Positions 32,101-44,104 of a stretch of 64,000 nt of DNA are shown here, piece after piece; position 1 is the stretch's first letter; each line of letters opens with the position of its first letter. The notes under the pieces are model-generated. The model was not told the DNA's origin, searched no databases, and saw nothing but the letters and a program-made list of their open reading frames with translations. The stretch is from Wurfbainia villosa (lineage: Eukaryota; Streptophyta; Magnoliopsida; Zingiberales; Zingiberaceae), in NCBI GenBank assembly GCA_025175895.1, contig CM045992.1, forward strand, positions 121,050,377 to 121,114,376, given 5' to 3'. The position numbers and the translations under genes were made by a program.

Positions 32101-35100
32101 AGCAACACAATGAAGTCTAGATTTGGAGAATTCCATTCAGATGAATTCAAGAGGCTGGACCAGGAAAACTGTTGGCATTTGCTTATTAGCATTTAAGAAT
32201 TCATATTAGCTGTGCTCGACAGCCATTTACCTGATGCACCACCTAAAAGCAACTCAAATGACAGATCTGCATGAGTCACAAACTTTTCGGCTGTCACAAT
32301 AACTTTAAAGCATATTAGACAATCCATCAAAAGTAAACAGATAAGGCAACAACTAGAATAAACAGATACCCTGAAGTTGCATGGCAAAAAGCTCATAGCC
32401 ACACAGAAGGAAGCTATATAATGGATGTCAACTCTGCATGACAGATCAGGCAGCTCACAAGAAGAAATGAAAAAGAGAAAAAAAAGAACTTGCGCTAATA
32501 TATGTAACTAAATTCATAAAGAAAGCTATCAAACCACTGAAGATACGCAAATGATTAGTCTCCAAACAAATTTAAACATCACAAAAGTATCAGAAAAAAG
32601 ATCCTTGAGGCTGTCATATGAGAGCAAACGTAGATGATCTAAGAAAAGCTTTTGGTAGCTCGATGATCTAAGAGTAGAGAATCAATTTTCCTGCTGCAAT
32701 AGAGCACTGTTAGGCATAAAAGAAACCAATTACAAAGTGGCGATAAATCCATCAAACTTAGTAAGCACTTCTAGCCCCAGCAGTCTCTGCAATAATCAGA
32801 ACATACAGCAAGATAAGATGTGAGTTCCAAAGTTGCAGTAGTCGTAGTCATAGCATAGGAAAGAAATCAGGAATTTAGCTCCAAGATACCACACGCCTGA
32901 CGTAACACAAATTAAATATCCTCAAAAATGTTAAATTGATGGAGGAAGGTAATGGGAAACGCAAGTAATCAAATCATTGCACAACAACTGATAAGGATGA
33001 TAATTCTCCCTAGAGTTAAATGCAGAATGAGAACGGATACCAAATTGAGCAGAAATGCAAAGAAAGTAATACGAAGAATAAGAAGTTGTTGTGTTTTTCC
33101 AAATGAACACATCGCCAAGATAATCCAGTGCCTCAACTCCCTTATAGAGATAAATGAGTTATGGTAATAAAAAAAATATTAGAAGCAAACACACAGCCAA
33201 AAATAAATTTTCCTGAATAATCAGCAACTATGCATAGCTAAAATTTCAAAAATGAATCTACTAAAGTACGTTATATGCAGAGAGAGACCCCTATAGATAG
33301 ATGTCAAATCCAGATCATTAATAATAGCATTGAGTAGAACAGACAAACTCGTGTGCATGTTGATGAAGAATATTGCACAAGCCAAAGTAGACATTACATG
33401 CGATGATGTACAAATGTAAATGGGTACAAGATATCAATATCAGACATATAAAAAATTCACAATATATTGACATGTACACAAAAGTAAACTAAGTGGGAGC
33501 AGCATGCAATGACTGATTTTTCAAGTTGCATGGTTTGCAGATATCATACTATCGTAGGAGCACAAGAATACCATTACGTATTAAGGTATATTTACTGAAG
33601 TAAAATTATACGAGGGAAAGAATATCTTTTCATTCATTGATTTGTTACTAATCCAGTATTGATACAACAATTCAATTTTAATGTTCCTAAGCTTGCTAGA
33701 TCTGTGAGACAAAAAGCATAAAGTTGTTTCACTGATTCCGGGTGGATTCAGATATACATATTATATTGTAAAGTGACTAACTGGGCAGATAAGAAAGAAA
33801 CAGCATAAATATGACATATATGGTCTGCATGTGCAATTGAAGGCAAGATATATTGGTTCGTTAGAACTGGTTTACAATGACCGCCGAAATTGACTTGGAG
33901 GTTAAAACCATAAACCATCTCATTTGATAGCTTGTTGCCTATAAATGTCAATTTAAACATTTGATTTTCAAGTGATAAACACTTTAGATATTAAAATATG
34001 CATGTTACTTGCATATACTAATATATCATCTATTATACATTAGTAGTTGGCATTGATTGTTTAGTTTTCATTTCAATGTATGATTGATATATAATTTTCT
34101 GTGTTGGAGTATGAACTGGATTTATTCATTAACATCTTTTATTGCATATGTGCTAGCTATATATATTCTATTTGGCTATGAGCTGTCACCATTTTTTATC
34201 TTATTTTGAGCACGTCTGGTTAGATGACTGCTCTCACAACATATTAGAATATTATGTTTTGGCATGGAGCATTGCATCAAAGGTCAAATGTCAACTGAAA
34301 AGGCATTTTCTGGATTTGTTTCGCTACCATGAGCACTACATATCACTGAAGTATGTATTCCGTATGTAGCTGCTAACCTTAACATGGAGTCACGACAGAA
34401 AAACTGTGTTCCACTCCTGCTACAAAAAAAAACTGAAACATCTATAGCCAGCTAACCAGTTAAATCAGCCTAAATGTCAGGCAGAAGCAAGGAGGTTACC
34501 CTGATCCAATCTATTCCTCAGATGTGGAGTAATGATAATATGACACCCACACAGGTATAGTTTGTGGACCTTTACTAATCAACTAAACAACAAACTATTA
34601 CGAGAAAAAAAATTATTTTGAAATCAAGGACAAAAAAATATCAGCGACTGTCACAATCATTTTCATTAACAGATACGAGATAGGTAACAATCTATACAAT
34701 TTTGATCAATCACTTCAAATTATAAGTGGAAATATAGGAGAACATCCAGACCCAATTTGAATTTACAATGTGAAAGCAAAAAAAAAACATTTTTTTCTTT
34801 TAGTCTGACATTTTGATTGCTTCAAACTAAAATATATTTCCAAAGATGCATTTTGATGCATAAAAAGAATAATTCCAATAATTATAGTCAATTTGCTAGT
34901 TCTTCCATTATTTTTATTCAAAATAACAATGAGTTATTCTGATAGTGCTGATTTATCTCTATGTGCTTATCTGATCATTCCCAATAGCATGGATAATTTG
35001 TCAAGGCCTATGCAAAAGCCATTAATGTTCTCAAGGATTCAATATGCAAATAATAAATGGAAATTTAGTTTAGAATGCTCAAGGAATGTACTAGAATCTA

Positions 35101-35234
35101 AAATGCAAGAATTTTTTTTTTACATATGCTTTATAGTGTAGATCAATATGTGTTTGAGCAGTGTGATTGAGGCTACCAACATTTTATAAACAAAATTCAA
35201 GAGGGCAGTTAAAATACCTTAATAAATTTCAGCA
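29164..35234. other. 6-kb region with no confident gene
   Basis: Downstream (3') of SF1, which reads toward it. The SF1 stop is followed 17 bases later by AAG|GTATTT, so spliced 3' UTR exons may lie here. On the minus strand, splice-flanked islands occur at about 32228-32287 (PyAG|CCGAAAAG ... CATCAG|GTAAAT) and 31659-31722 (TTGATTGCAG|AGATTAG ... CCAAAG|GTAGTA), and a GGGAG|GTAAGC donor at about 30467. A plus-strand frame at 29647-30108 and a minus-strand frame at 29339-29725 are open but unrecognised. 30110-35200 is otherwise AT-rich. Confidence 0.4.
29522..29637. repeat. Diverged ~58-bp tandem duplication
   Basis: GCCACTCCCCCATGTGACGC (29522) and GCCACGCCCCCATGTGATGC (29578) start two units that both continue to a GGACCAACCTCT/TGTACCAACTTCT phrase. 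GC-rich, so it may be part of an unrecognised exon or promoter. Confidence 0.7.
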
Positions 35235-37505
35235 TCACTTCAACTCTGACATTAACTTCTCATATTCTGCATCTGAGCCATGTGTTGTTATTTGTTCTGC
35301 AGAGGATACAGGTTCAGGTGGCACTATGCTATTGGCCCATGGTACATTTCCAAGGTTCTGTGAGGGATCAAAACTGTGAGGTGGGACAGGTGGTGGAACA
35401 GGTGCATAATAAGGTGCATAGCCATAAGTTACAGGAGCAAATGAAGGTGGAGGAACAGATGGAACTACTCCTGGTACAGAACCACTACCAAACATATCAC
35501 TTGGTACAGGTGGAACAACAGTCGTAGTAGCACTCTGAGGTTGAACTCCGGGAGGAAGGCTCTGCATTGCATCAGTAGGAGGCGCATTTTGCCCTGGGAC
35601 ACCAGGAGGGGCTATTTGTTGCTGAGAAGTGTACTGCACTGTGTAGGGAGGCACTGACTGACCTTGGACCGGGGTATACACGCTCGAACCAGGGGGAGGT
35701 GGAATATAGGGAGCATATGGAGGAGGAACAGGTGGTCCCCAAGGGACTGGAGCATAACTACCAGGTGGAGGTGGTGGGTTTGCAAGAGGTGCACCAGGCA
35801 TGTACTGCTGAGAAGGGTATGCACCAACTGGCGCTGGAGGAGCTGGAGGACCCGGAGGCACTGTCGGCTGTGGTGGTTTACCAGCTACACGGACAGCTAT
35901 AGTTCTTCCTTCCAGATGATAACCATTCATACTAGATATTGCCTGATTGGCCATGGACACATCTGAATACTTGACAAAACCATAACCTTTACTAAGACCA
36001 GTGATTCGATCCTTGATAACTTTTGCCATCACAATATCACCAAAGGGGGAGAACAGCCTAATCAAGCTATCATCATCAAAAGCGGGAGGCAGATACCCAA
36101 TATAAAGATTTGTTTCATCATATTCTTTCTTGATAAGGCTTTGTGCACCGTTAGGATTGGTTCCTGGGGCACTTGAACCCAGCAGTGGCAACGTAGAGCT
36201 CTGCTTCATGGTAGACTCTGGACCAGCACCGCCAAGCTCAGCTAAAAAATTTTGGTACTCGTCGTCCATCTTCTTGACTGTTCCTTTCATGGGGCAGTCA
36301 ATTGTGGGATGCCCACCATCTCCACAAATTTTACAAAGAACATCACTCTTAAATGTCGAGGTGCGTGCAGGACAAGCATACTGCCTGTGTCCTGGCTCAC
36401 CACACAACCTACAGAATTCCTCATCCCTGATAGTTCCATTCAAGGCTGCAAGTTCTTTCAGTTGCTGTCTTTTATGTTCGTTCAGCACTTCATCGACGGG
36501 GTGCAGAAGTTTCTCGATCATGGTGGCAGCAGCATCTAGTGACTCCTGTGTCTCGGCTTCCACCAGGACATGTAAATCTTCATTCTCAGCTGGATCGGGC
36601 TTGTAATCTCTCTTCTGAAGCAACTTCCCTTCTTTTATAGACCCTTTTCCTCGGATGACGATCTTGGCTCCTGTCTCCTTCTCCATCCTTTTTTGGGTAT
36701 TCCCTCGCGGACCAATGATGAGACCGATGAAGTTGTAGCCTGGATACTCCTTCATAGGAATATAGAGTTTCTTCTGGAGCTTTGGCGGGCGGTAATCAGC
36801 TGGAGGGCGGAACGCTGGATTCCGCTGAATCAGTTGGGAGATAATCTCCTGCCGTTCTCTATTCAACCTCTCCCGAGCACGATACTCACGGGTATTGATC
36901 CGGATGCCCATGTTATCATAGATCGGCTCAGGCGATGGCGACCGGGCACCCTCAGGGCGGTCGTCCAGCGGCAAGGTAGATTGCAAACGACGGCTGATCT
37001 CAAGAAGCCTGAAATTTAGGGCCTGTACCTCGGGATCAAGATCCACCGTGAACTCCTTCATGAAGTCGGGGAGCTGAACGACGGGCTTCGGCTCTTCCTC
37101 CGCCCAACGGGACTTCCTCTTTCTGCCCCTACTGTCGCCATCCGCATCGCCACCGCCGCCGCCGTTCTGATCGGCCTCCGATGGAATCGGGTCCCACCGG
37201 CTTCGCCGGCGACGGCGGCGGCTGCTGGTCTCCTCCTCGCCGCCCGAGGCGTCCTTGTCGGTGCCGCTGTGAGTGACCGCGTTGCTGGAGAGAACCTGCC
37301 GATCTTCGAGCTTCACCGGGAGGACGTCCGCCTTGGCTAGGGTGACGGAAGGGGGCGCATGGTCCTGGTAGGGATCGGCAGGCGGAGGCGGTGGGAAGCC
37401 ATGATCTAGGGTTTCCTGTGTCGGCGGAGGCGGGGGAGGAGGAGGAAATGAGGGCGGCGGAATTAGGGTTTGGAAGGATTGAAAATCGGCAGGGGCTTCC
37501 TCCAT
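35235..37505 (-). CDS. SF1: Splicing factor 1 / branch-point bridging protein
   Basis: One uninterrupted frame, 756 aa. Order of features: poly-Pro N-terminus (16-45); Arg/Ser stretch with two U2AF-ligand-like motifs, RSRWD (101-105) and KSRWAEE (131-137); helix-hairpin region with the conserved SPSP phosphorylation motif (189-192); KH/QUA2 RNA-binding domain (about 245-335) with the IGPRG loop at 264-268; two CCHC knuckles (365-378 and 391-404); an RRM (about 466-540) found in plant but not animal or yeast SF1; and a long Pro/Gly/Tyr-rich C-terminus ending EYEKLMSELK. SF1 binds the intron branch point and U2AF65 in the early spliceosome. Both knuckles and the RRM are intact. A donor-like site just after the stop suggests a 3' UTR intron. 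Confidence 0.97.
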   Translation of the reverse strand: MEEAPADFQSFQTLIPPPSFPPPPPPPPTQETLDHGFPPPPPADPYQDHAPPSVTLAKADVLPVKLEDRQVLSSNAVTHSGTDKDASGGEEETSSRRRRRRSRWDPIPSEADQNGGGGGDADGDSRGRKRKSRWAEEEPKPVVQLPDFMKEFTVDLDPEVQALNFRLLEISRRLQSTLPLDDRPEGARSPSPEPIYDNMGIRINTREYRARERLNRERQEIISQLIQRNPAFRPPADYRPPKLQKKLYIPMKEYPGYNFIGLIIGPRGNTQKRMEKETGAKIVIRGKGSIKEGKLLQKRDYKPDPAENEDLHVLVEAETQESLDAAATMIEKLLHPVDEVLNEHKRQQLKELAALNGTIRDEEFCRLCGEPGHRQYACPARTSTFKSDVLCKICGDGGHPTIDCPMKGTVKKMDDEYQNFLAELGGAGPESTMKQSSTLPLLGSSAPGTNPNGAQSLIKKEYDETNLYIGYLPPAFDDDSLIRLFSPFGDIVMAKVIKDRITGLSKGYGFVKYSDVSMANQAISSMNGYHLEGRTIAVRVAGKPPQPTVPPGPPAPPAPVGAYPSQQYMPGAPLANPPPPPGSYAPVPWGPPVPPPYAPYIPPPPGSSVYTPVQGQSVPPYTVQYTSQQQIAPPGVPGQNAPPTDAMQSLPPGVQPQSATTTVVPPVPSDMFGSGSVPGVVPSVPPPSFAPVTYGYAPYYAPVPPPVPPHSFDPSQNLGNVPWANSIVPPEPVSSAEQITTHGSDAEYEKLMSELK

Positions 37506-37605
37506 GACAGCGAGAGAGAGAGACGGACAGACAGAGCAACGCCGACAAATTCGCCGCAGAGAAGAGAAGAGAAGAGATTAGACGCGATCCAGACGCCGAG
37601 CAACT

Positions 37606-37615
37606 TATTTATATA
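37606..37615 (-). promoter_or_regulatory. TATA box of SF1
   Basis: TATATAAATA on the minus strand, 101 bp upstream of the SF1 ATG. It predicts a 5' UTR of about 70 bases that is rich in GA (GAGAAGAGAAGAG). Confidence 0.6.
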
Positions 37616-37717
37616 ATTGTTTATTGAATCTGGACCGGGCCCGTTAAGAAGCTCGGTCCGTATCTATAAACTCGCGTTCCTCATCGCCCAAATGAAGCCC
37701 TTTCAAAAATGTTCTAG

Positions 37718-37739
37718 TGGGCCGGAACCAGTCGGCCCA
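37718..37739. promoter_or_regulatory. Paired site II (TGGGCC/GGCCCA) elements
   Basis: TGGGCC at 37718-37723 and GGCCCA at 37734-37739, about 110 bp upstream of the SF1 TATA box. Site II motifs are bound by TCP factors and are typical of plant promoters for translation, splicing and mitochondrial genes. Confidence 0.5.
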
Positions 37740-38466
37740 ATTAGAGGCCTGCTTCCTAAACGAAACTTCATAGTCCTAGACCTCAACCGAATCGAAACAA
37801 ACTAGGGTTCGTGCCGACCATTTATTTCAAATTATGTCCCATTAATTTTGAAGATATAGATGATTTTTGTTTTTGATTCATCTATTAAATAAATTTGAGG
37901 CATAGTTTTCGTTTTAGACTTTTGATTTATGTGAATAGGAGCCCCGTGTATTTGATCGAGTTACTTATGATTTTTTTTTTTAGAATATCTTTCAATCAAA
38001 TATTTCACTATAAGAGTTGTTTTTTTTTTTTAAATATTTTTAGAAGGGCTAACATTTGTGTTAATGTCATCTTCATCCTATTATTAATAATATCAAAGGG
38101 TTTTAAATTTGAGGCCTATTAGTAAACATTTAATTAAATCGATCTAAAAAGTTCGGTTCCATTTTTTCAGAAATTTATTTATTTTTTTAAATATCAATTA
38201 TTCAATTTATTTTATTCGATTTCGATTTCAAAATAAAAATAATCGATTAAATCATCGACTGATAAACTCCGATCGAATGTTTTGTCAGCTAAAAATTACG
38301 ATTTCACTCTAGTTCTTCTATCATCGTCAGTCGAGTGAAAATAAAAAAATACTATCGGTTCGATTTTAAATTTAATTAGTCAATTTTTTATATATTCAAT
38401 TTTCGTTGAAAAATTCGATCTATTTTATTTGTTTAATAAAAATTCGATTTTAATTTAAAATATTTA
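37740..38466. other. AT-rich spacer
   Basis: No gene-like frame. Upstream of SF1 the sequence quickly becomes over 70% AT. Confidence 0.5.
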
Positions 38467-38773
38467 TGACAATTTACCAAACAACGCTCATGAAATTTGG
38501 AATTGTCAAAAAAGTGTTTCATACTTTCATATTTACCAAATAGTACACTTAATTTCTTTTTTATCCTTCAGAAATAATGCACTTAATTTCCAAACGCCGA
38601 TTGTAAATTCAAATCCCAAAGAATATCGCTAACACCACAAATGATCGCAATCTCAAAGACCAATGCTCGGAAATTAAACGCGATAAGAAAGAATTAATTA
38701 CGTTATTTGATAAATATGAAAATATCAAATATTTTTTGAGCAATTCCAAATTTCAGGTGTGATGTTTGGGTCG
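38467..38773. mobile_element. MITE 1 with long terminal inverted repeats
   Basis: The left arm GACAATTTACCAAACAACGC and the reverse complement of the right arm (CGACCCAAACATCACACCTG, 38754-38773) run inverted for about 100 bp, including CATACTTTCATATTTACCAA on one side and GATATTTTCATATTTATCAA on the other. No coding capacity. It belongs to the same family as 40055-40638. Confidence 0.7.
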
Positions 38774-40054
38774 TTTTTATAAAATTGTTTATGTTGAATT
38801 TAATTTAATAGGAGAAAATAGATTGAAAGTGATTTAAACGTTTGATTAATTCTCATGATGTATTTTAAGGGATAATTATCAAAATCTTATCATCTTCGAG
38901 AAGTTGCCGAGCATTTAATTAAAAAGTGTGACTTTCCTTCTTTCTTTTTTTTTTGCAAAATGTTTATTTTTTTTTTGTTCTTTACAAAATATACTTGCTC
39001 CAACTCTGATCTTAATAATTTTAATCAAAATTATTACAATATAAAACAAATTTAACCAAAACTCCGTTAGAAAAAAAATCAACTTAATATAAAAAAATGT
39101 TTGAATTTAATCAAAATTGGAAGTTGCCTTATAAAATATTTGAAAATTGGAGTAAAAAAAACAACTACTCATAAATTTAAGTTAGTTTTAAGTTTGAGTT
39201 AGATGGAAGCATTACAATTTAAGCAAACCACGAAAGCGAATTTTCTCGAATCTTCCTCCTTTTCAAGATTTCGATCTCTTATTACAAGTAAACAAGAATG
39301 GTAGTACTAATCCACAATCAATCCTCGTCGAGACATGACTTATTAAAATGCATCGTGTCGTGATTTTTATGTGCGATAAAATAAGCTATCTCTTCATGAA
39401 GATGAGGTAGCTTGATGGATTAGCATGGAAAGTCACTTTGCTTCTTTTTTTTTTAAAAATAAAAAAATAAAAACAACATTGATGGTTCGAGTAGTTGTCA
39501 AAGAAGAAAGAAGAATCCAATCGACTAGTCAACAATTTCAACCATCTTATAATTATCTAAAATTCTTTTATTATATAATTTATTGTTAGTCTTCGAGAAT
39601 GAGATTAGTATATATCACGGATTAAGTTAATGGGCAATGACCAAGAGAAATTAATTAAAGACACTAATACCTTTTTTTCTTCGTTTAATCTTCATCCATC
39701 ACTTTGTCTCTAGCACCATTAGACTTTGCTAATTATTTCCTTAATAAATTCCGATTTATTAAATAATTGATGATATTTCTTGTTAGATGAGAATATGTGG
39801 CTGATCTTTTCTGAGCCAACAAATTAGGTGGAATATTTACTCGACTTAATCTCGACTCATTAGATAAACTAATTACATCGTTAATTATGCACTTAGCTTA
39901 AACTCATATACATGTACTTACTTATTTTAAGATTTGCCGGCGCCTCCGATTCCTCTTAGTTTTGACATGTTTGCGTGAATTAATCATAGTGGTTCTTAAA
40001 AATTAGAGTTGGTTTATCGATGATGCTTAGTCGGAGGAAAATCCTAATTTATAA
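38774..40054. other. AT-rich spacer between MITEs
   Basis: No gene, no recognisable repeat beyond poly-T runs. Confidence 0.5.
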
Positions 40055-40638
40055 CGACAATTTATCAAACAGCGCTTCTGAAGTTTAGAATTGTCCAAAA
40101 AATATCTCATACTTTCATATTTATCAAATAACGCATTTAATTACCTTTTTATTCTTCAGAAATAGCACACTTAATTTAATGAACTATGTTGTGATTGTAA
40201 ATATCACTACACGTGGTGAATCTTTGGAATTGCACCATCGATCCCAAAGACTATAGTGGTGCTAGGATTATCTTCATCATTGTGGTCTGAGAATTAAATC
40301 CACCACGGTGGTCGATTTGTAATTTAAGGTAACCTAATGTAAGGCCAAAGAGGCGATCGCCTCGAGCTCATTTTTAAAATAGATTAAATGTCTCTTTAAA
40401 AGGGCCCAAAAAAAAAAATATAAAGGGCCCAAAAATAATTTATCAATATATATTTTAAAATTTGCTTCGGACCCTTTAAATTTTAGGTACGGCTCTTATT
40501 CCAACATCACAGTGGTACAGATTTTTTTGACGGAAGGGATAAAAAGGAAATTGAGTGCGCTATTTGATAAATATGAAAGTATGAGAGGTTTTTTCGATAA
40601 TTTCAAACTTGAGGAGCGATGTTTGGTAAATCGCCGAG
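40055..40638. mobile_element. MITE 2 with ~105-bp TIRs and 7-bp flanking repeat
   Basis: The left arm CGACAATTTATCAAACAGCG and the right arm (minus strand) CTCGGCGATTTACCAAACAT pair for about 105 bp. Both flanks read TTTATAA (40048-40054 and 40639-40645), a probable target-site duplication. The interior differs from MITE 1 and holds a palindrome GGCGATCGCC and paired GGGCCC words. Long TIRs and lack of coding suggest a MULE- or hAT-derived MITE. Confidence 0.78.
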
Positions 40639-41118
40639 TTTATAATTGTTAGTGAGATAATTTTTGGTAAAAAAAAACTCGAAAGAGCAATTGTAATTAT
40701 TCTATTATAGTAATTGTAATTAAAGTTGCTCTATATAATTAAGGGTATTCAAAATTATTAGGTAATTAATATAGTAAAAAAATACTTTAATATTAATTAG
40801 AATTGCATAAATATTAGCTAAATATGATTTAATTCGATTAAATCGAAGGATGACAAAATTATCGGTTAACCTTAATTAATTGATTAAATCGTTTGAAATT
40901 TAAAGTCCGTTAATTCAGAATTTTATTTATTATTAAAAAATATCAAATATTTTGATTTATTTTCTTTTTAAAATTTAAAAATTGATTAAATTAAATTTGA
41001 ACATCAGTCAATGATAATTTCAAAAGTTATACAATCGTTATTAAATTAAAAAATTGAAAAATCAAAAAGAAAATTGATCAATCATCTGATTAGTCAATTA
41101 ATAAATTTTTTTTTTTTT
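40639..41118. other. AT-rich spacer
   Basis: No gene or recognisable element; many A and T runs. Confidence 0.5.
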
Positions 41119-41430
41119 GCCCTCACGCTAACGACCCGTCGGTAAGAACTTGCGCGACTATCACTGTGGCAGTTATGGTTCGATCCCTGCCGATCACATT
41201 TCGCGGAGGAGATTTCGTCGTTTTCCACTCGCTTGCGGATTGCAGAGGTGGATTCCCGTTTTCCAACTGGATCGGTATGGGGTGCAGATTCAATTGACGT
41301 ACATACCCTTCACAGCGACTTGGCGGCGTATCATCCTGATTTATCTTTGTGGGTCGATTGAGACTCTTCAAATGCAAGTCAGATTCATCAGTCAATTAAT
41401 GGACGAAGTTAGATATCACTAAAAAAAAAA
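41119..41430 (+). mobile_element. tRNA-derived SINE
   Basis: About 300 bp of balanced GC in very AT-rich DNA. It carries a perfect RNA polymerase III B box, GGTTCGATCCC (41177-41187), about 45 bases after a diverged A-box-like GCTAACGACCCGTCGGTAA, and ends in a run of A then (TAA)n. That is the layout of a plant SINE. The open frame it contains on both strands is incidental. Confidence 0.75.
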
Positions 41431-42462
41431 AATAATAATAATAAAATTTGTTGATCAATTTGAATTTTTACCGTAATAATCTAAATTTTATCGTTTAAAT
41501 TTGTTTATTTTTTCATGAAAAAAATTGTTTAGACACTGCGATCAAAATTATTTGGAGCAACTTTGTTCAATTCTATTTTAATTGGAGCAATTTTTAATAA
41601 ACCCTTTGCATCAGAAAAGATAATTTAAAAATATAAAACACCATTTTGATATTGGTTTTTAAAATAAAATGTGCTTTTAACGAAAATGCTATGTCTTTTA
41701 ATTTTTTTTATTAGAATTGAAGTTTTGAAATTATTATCATTCGATCTAATAGTTATAGATTTGGTGTCGGTTTTGTGTCGACTTTTAATTAGAAATCGAT
41801 TTTTTTATGTCGGTCTTTAATTAGAAATCCACGTAAAAAAAAAAAAATTCTAAATTAAATTTTTTTTTTGTGTCAGATAAAATTATAAAAATATTTTTAC
41901 CAGTTTATAATAATATAAATGAGACACTAATAAAAAATATAATAATCTTTATAATTGAAACTTATCCATTGCCGATCAAATTAATATAATAATATAATAT
42001 ATTATATTATAAATTTTACAGCTTGATTATAGTATCAAACGCAGCCTGAATAAATCTCAAGAAAGTAAAAAAAAATTTAAAGATTATTATACAATCTATA
42101 AAAATGTTTGACTTTGAAAAATGAGGATACGTTAAATAATAATTGTATGGAATCCAATCTCAAATAGTTCACGCAAAGAAAGTGAATATAATATAATTAC
42201 CAAGTTAATATATAATAGCTTTAATTATATCATATATATATATATATATATATATATGGAGTCCCTCCAAATGTTATATTGTACAATAAGCACTAACGTG
42301 CATGCATGTAATTAAATTCATACGCATTTGTATATATTATATTTTTTATTATACACGCAACAAATGCCAATATATTTTTATATAATTCTCCAAATGTTTA
42401 TTAGTCAATAATAAATATATGGTTGCTTGTATATCAACCATATATATATATATATAGTTGAT
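41431..42462. other. AT-rich spacer
   Basis: No gene. Several (AT)n tracts, notably 42232-42258 and 42440-42457. Confidence 0.5.
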
Positions 42463-42985
42463 CTGTTGAGCGTCGTTTCACTGTTCGATTGTGTACGATG
42501 TACAGTAACTATGCGCTCGAGTCGTTGATATCACTAGCGAAAGGTCGAATTTCGACTCCGATTCGATCGGAATATGATGACAGTTTAGTCGAAATTTGAT
42601 TGGTATCGGAGTCCGATCGAATCCCGACTGATTTTTGACAGTAATCCGATCGAAATCGGACCGAGATCCGGTCGACACCGGAGTCCGATCGGATCCCAAT
42701 CGGTTTCCGACTCGAAATGACCGTGATTACAACCGCCAATGGCGCGCCCACTGGCGGCCGCAATCACAACCGTTTTCAGTCGCAATCTGATCGGAAACCA
42801 ATCGGGATCCAGTTGGACTTCGATGTCGGTCAGATCTCGACCGATTTCCGGTTGGAATCTAGTCAGTCAGTGGTGAATCAACGACGACAACGGTGAAAAT
42901 CATTCGAAAAAATACTGTGCATTCTTCGTCACTGTGTAATCGCGATTTTAATCCGACAATTGAGACATTGTCATGCACGATAAAA
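42463..42985 (+). repeat. Copy D of the dispersed GATC-palindrome repeat
   Basis: The best-delimited copy. Left end GAGCGTCGTTTCACTGTTCG, right end (minus strand) ACAATGTCTCAATTGTCGGA: imperfect terminal inverted repeats. The core contains many CCGATCGAAATCGG-like words, each close to its own reverse complement. The right module is CACTGTGTAATCGCGATTTT then AATCCGACAATTGAGACATT. Confidence 0.65.
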
Positions 42986-44104
42986 GCTATGTATATATAC
43001 GAGTTCTCACCAATGAAGTCTTATTTTCACAACTCATTCAAATAAAATATTTTTTAAAAAAAAATAAGCTACAATCTGTTGAACTTGTTATATAGGAACT
43101 CATGATGATGATAGAAGATTTAAGAAAATACAAGTTAAAAAAATTGCTCAATAACTTTTAAGAATTATTAATCCATTCTTAATATTGTTATTTACAAATA
43201 ATTAAAAGCGGCTATAAAAAATTAGTTATATTTTTATTTAAAAAATAATATTAAATTAGTCTCCAAACTCTATATATGGCCATTATTTTTTATTTTTGAT
43301 ATATTCCTAAAAATAACTTTTCTATCTGCAAAAAATTTCCACCTATGCACTTAGGATCCCCTTGAATAGGTGGGGGGCTCACTAATTAGCTAATTGATGA
43401 TTACATCTAAATTTAGTTTTAATCACACAATCAAACTTATCTAAGTTAACTATTAATTATCAAGAGCATGCACTAGATTTGATTATCAAACTGATCTCGA
43501 AGGACTTTAGTGGTAGTTAATTAATCTCATAACCACCTTCTTATTTTGGACCTTCCAGATATAATCATCAATATAATTAAATTTGTTCTTAGTTTAGCAC
43601 CTAATTAAACACGTACGACTCAACTAATTTAACTAATTAAAGCTCATTAACCATTTAATTCAATTTGGTAGAACACTTCCAATACAAACTGAAAGAAGGG
43701 AAAGAGGAGATCCATCTGAAATTTTATTTTCTTTTTTCTTTTAAAAAAATTAATATTATTTTTTTTGTACAACATTTGTACAACAAAATAGTGCATTTTT
43801 AAAATTATCCTGATTAAAATTTAGGGGAATCGTACGTATATACCCACGTTTGTGATTCTATGCGGACGCTTGCGGTTGGCAGAGTCGTAATATTAGTAAA
43901 AGTATGGGTATAGATCCGCGATTTCAGTCCGGCCCGTATCGTCATTGTCGGATCCGCACTTCAAAACTGTAGATAAATAGTCTTCCATCGTCGATTTCTC
44001 AGACTCGCCTCTCTTCCTCTAGGCTCTTCTTCCTCCTCCTCCTCCTCCTCCTCCCCCTGTTCTCTGTACGAGATTGAAGAAGTCCCGGCGAAGAGACGGA
44101 AAGA
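42986..44104. other. Spacer and promoter of the F-box/MYND gene
   Basis: AT-rich to about 43820, then GC-balanced. AGATAAATAG near 43970 is a possible TATA element; (TCC)n at 44033-44056 would lie in the 5' UTR. Confidence 0.4.

Noticed and set aside
32952..33167. Plus-strand frame with slight histone-fold look (LPRVKCRMRTDTKLSRNAKK)
   Set aside because: Similarity is a few residues only, with no flanking exons or promoter; likely chance.
41119..41195. Possible tRNA gene
   Set aside because: B box is good but the A box and cloverleaf stems are missing, and a 230-bp body with A-tail follows, so it is a SINE.
41150..41422. 90-codon frames on both strands
   Set aside because: They lie wholly inside the SINE.
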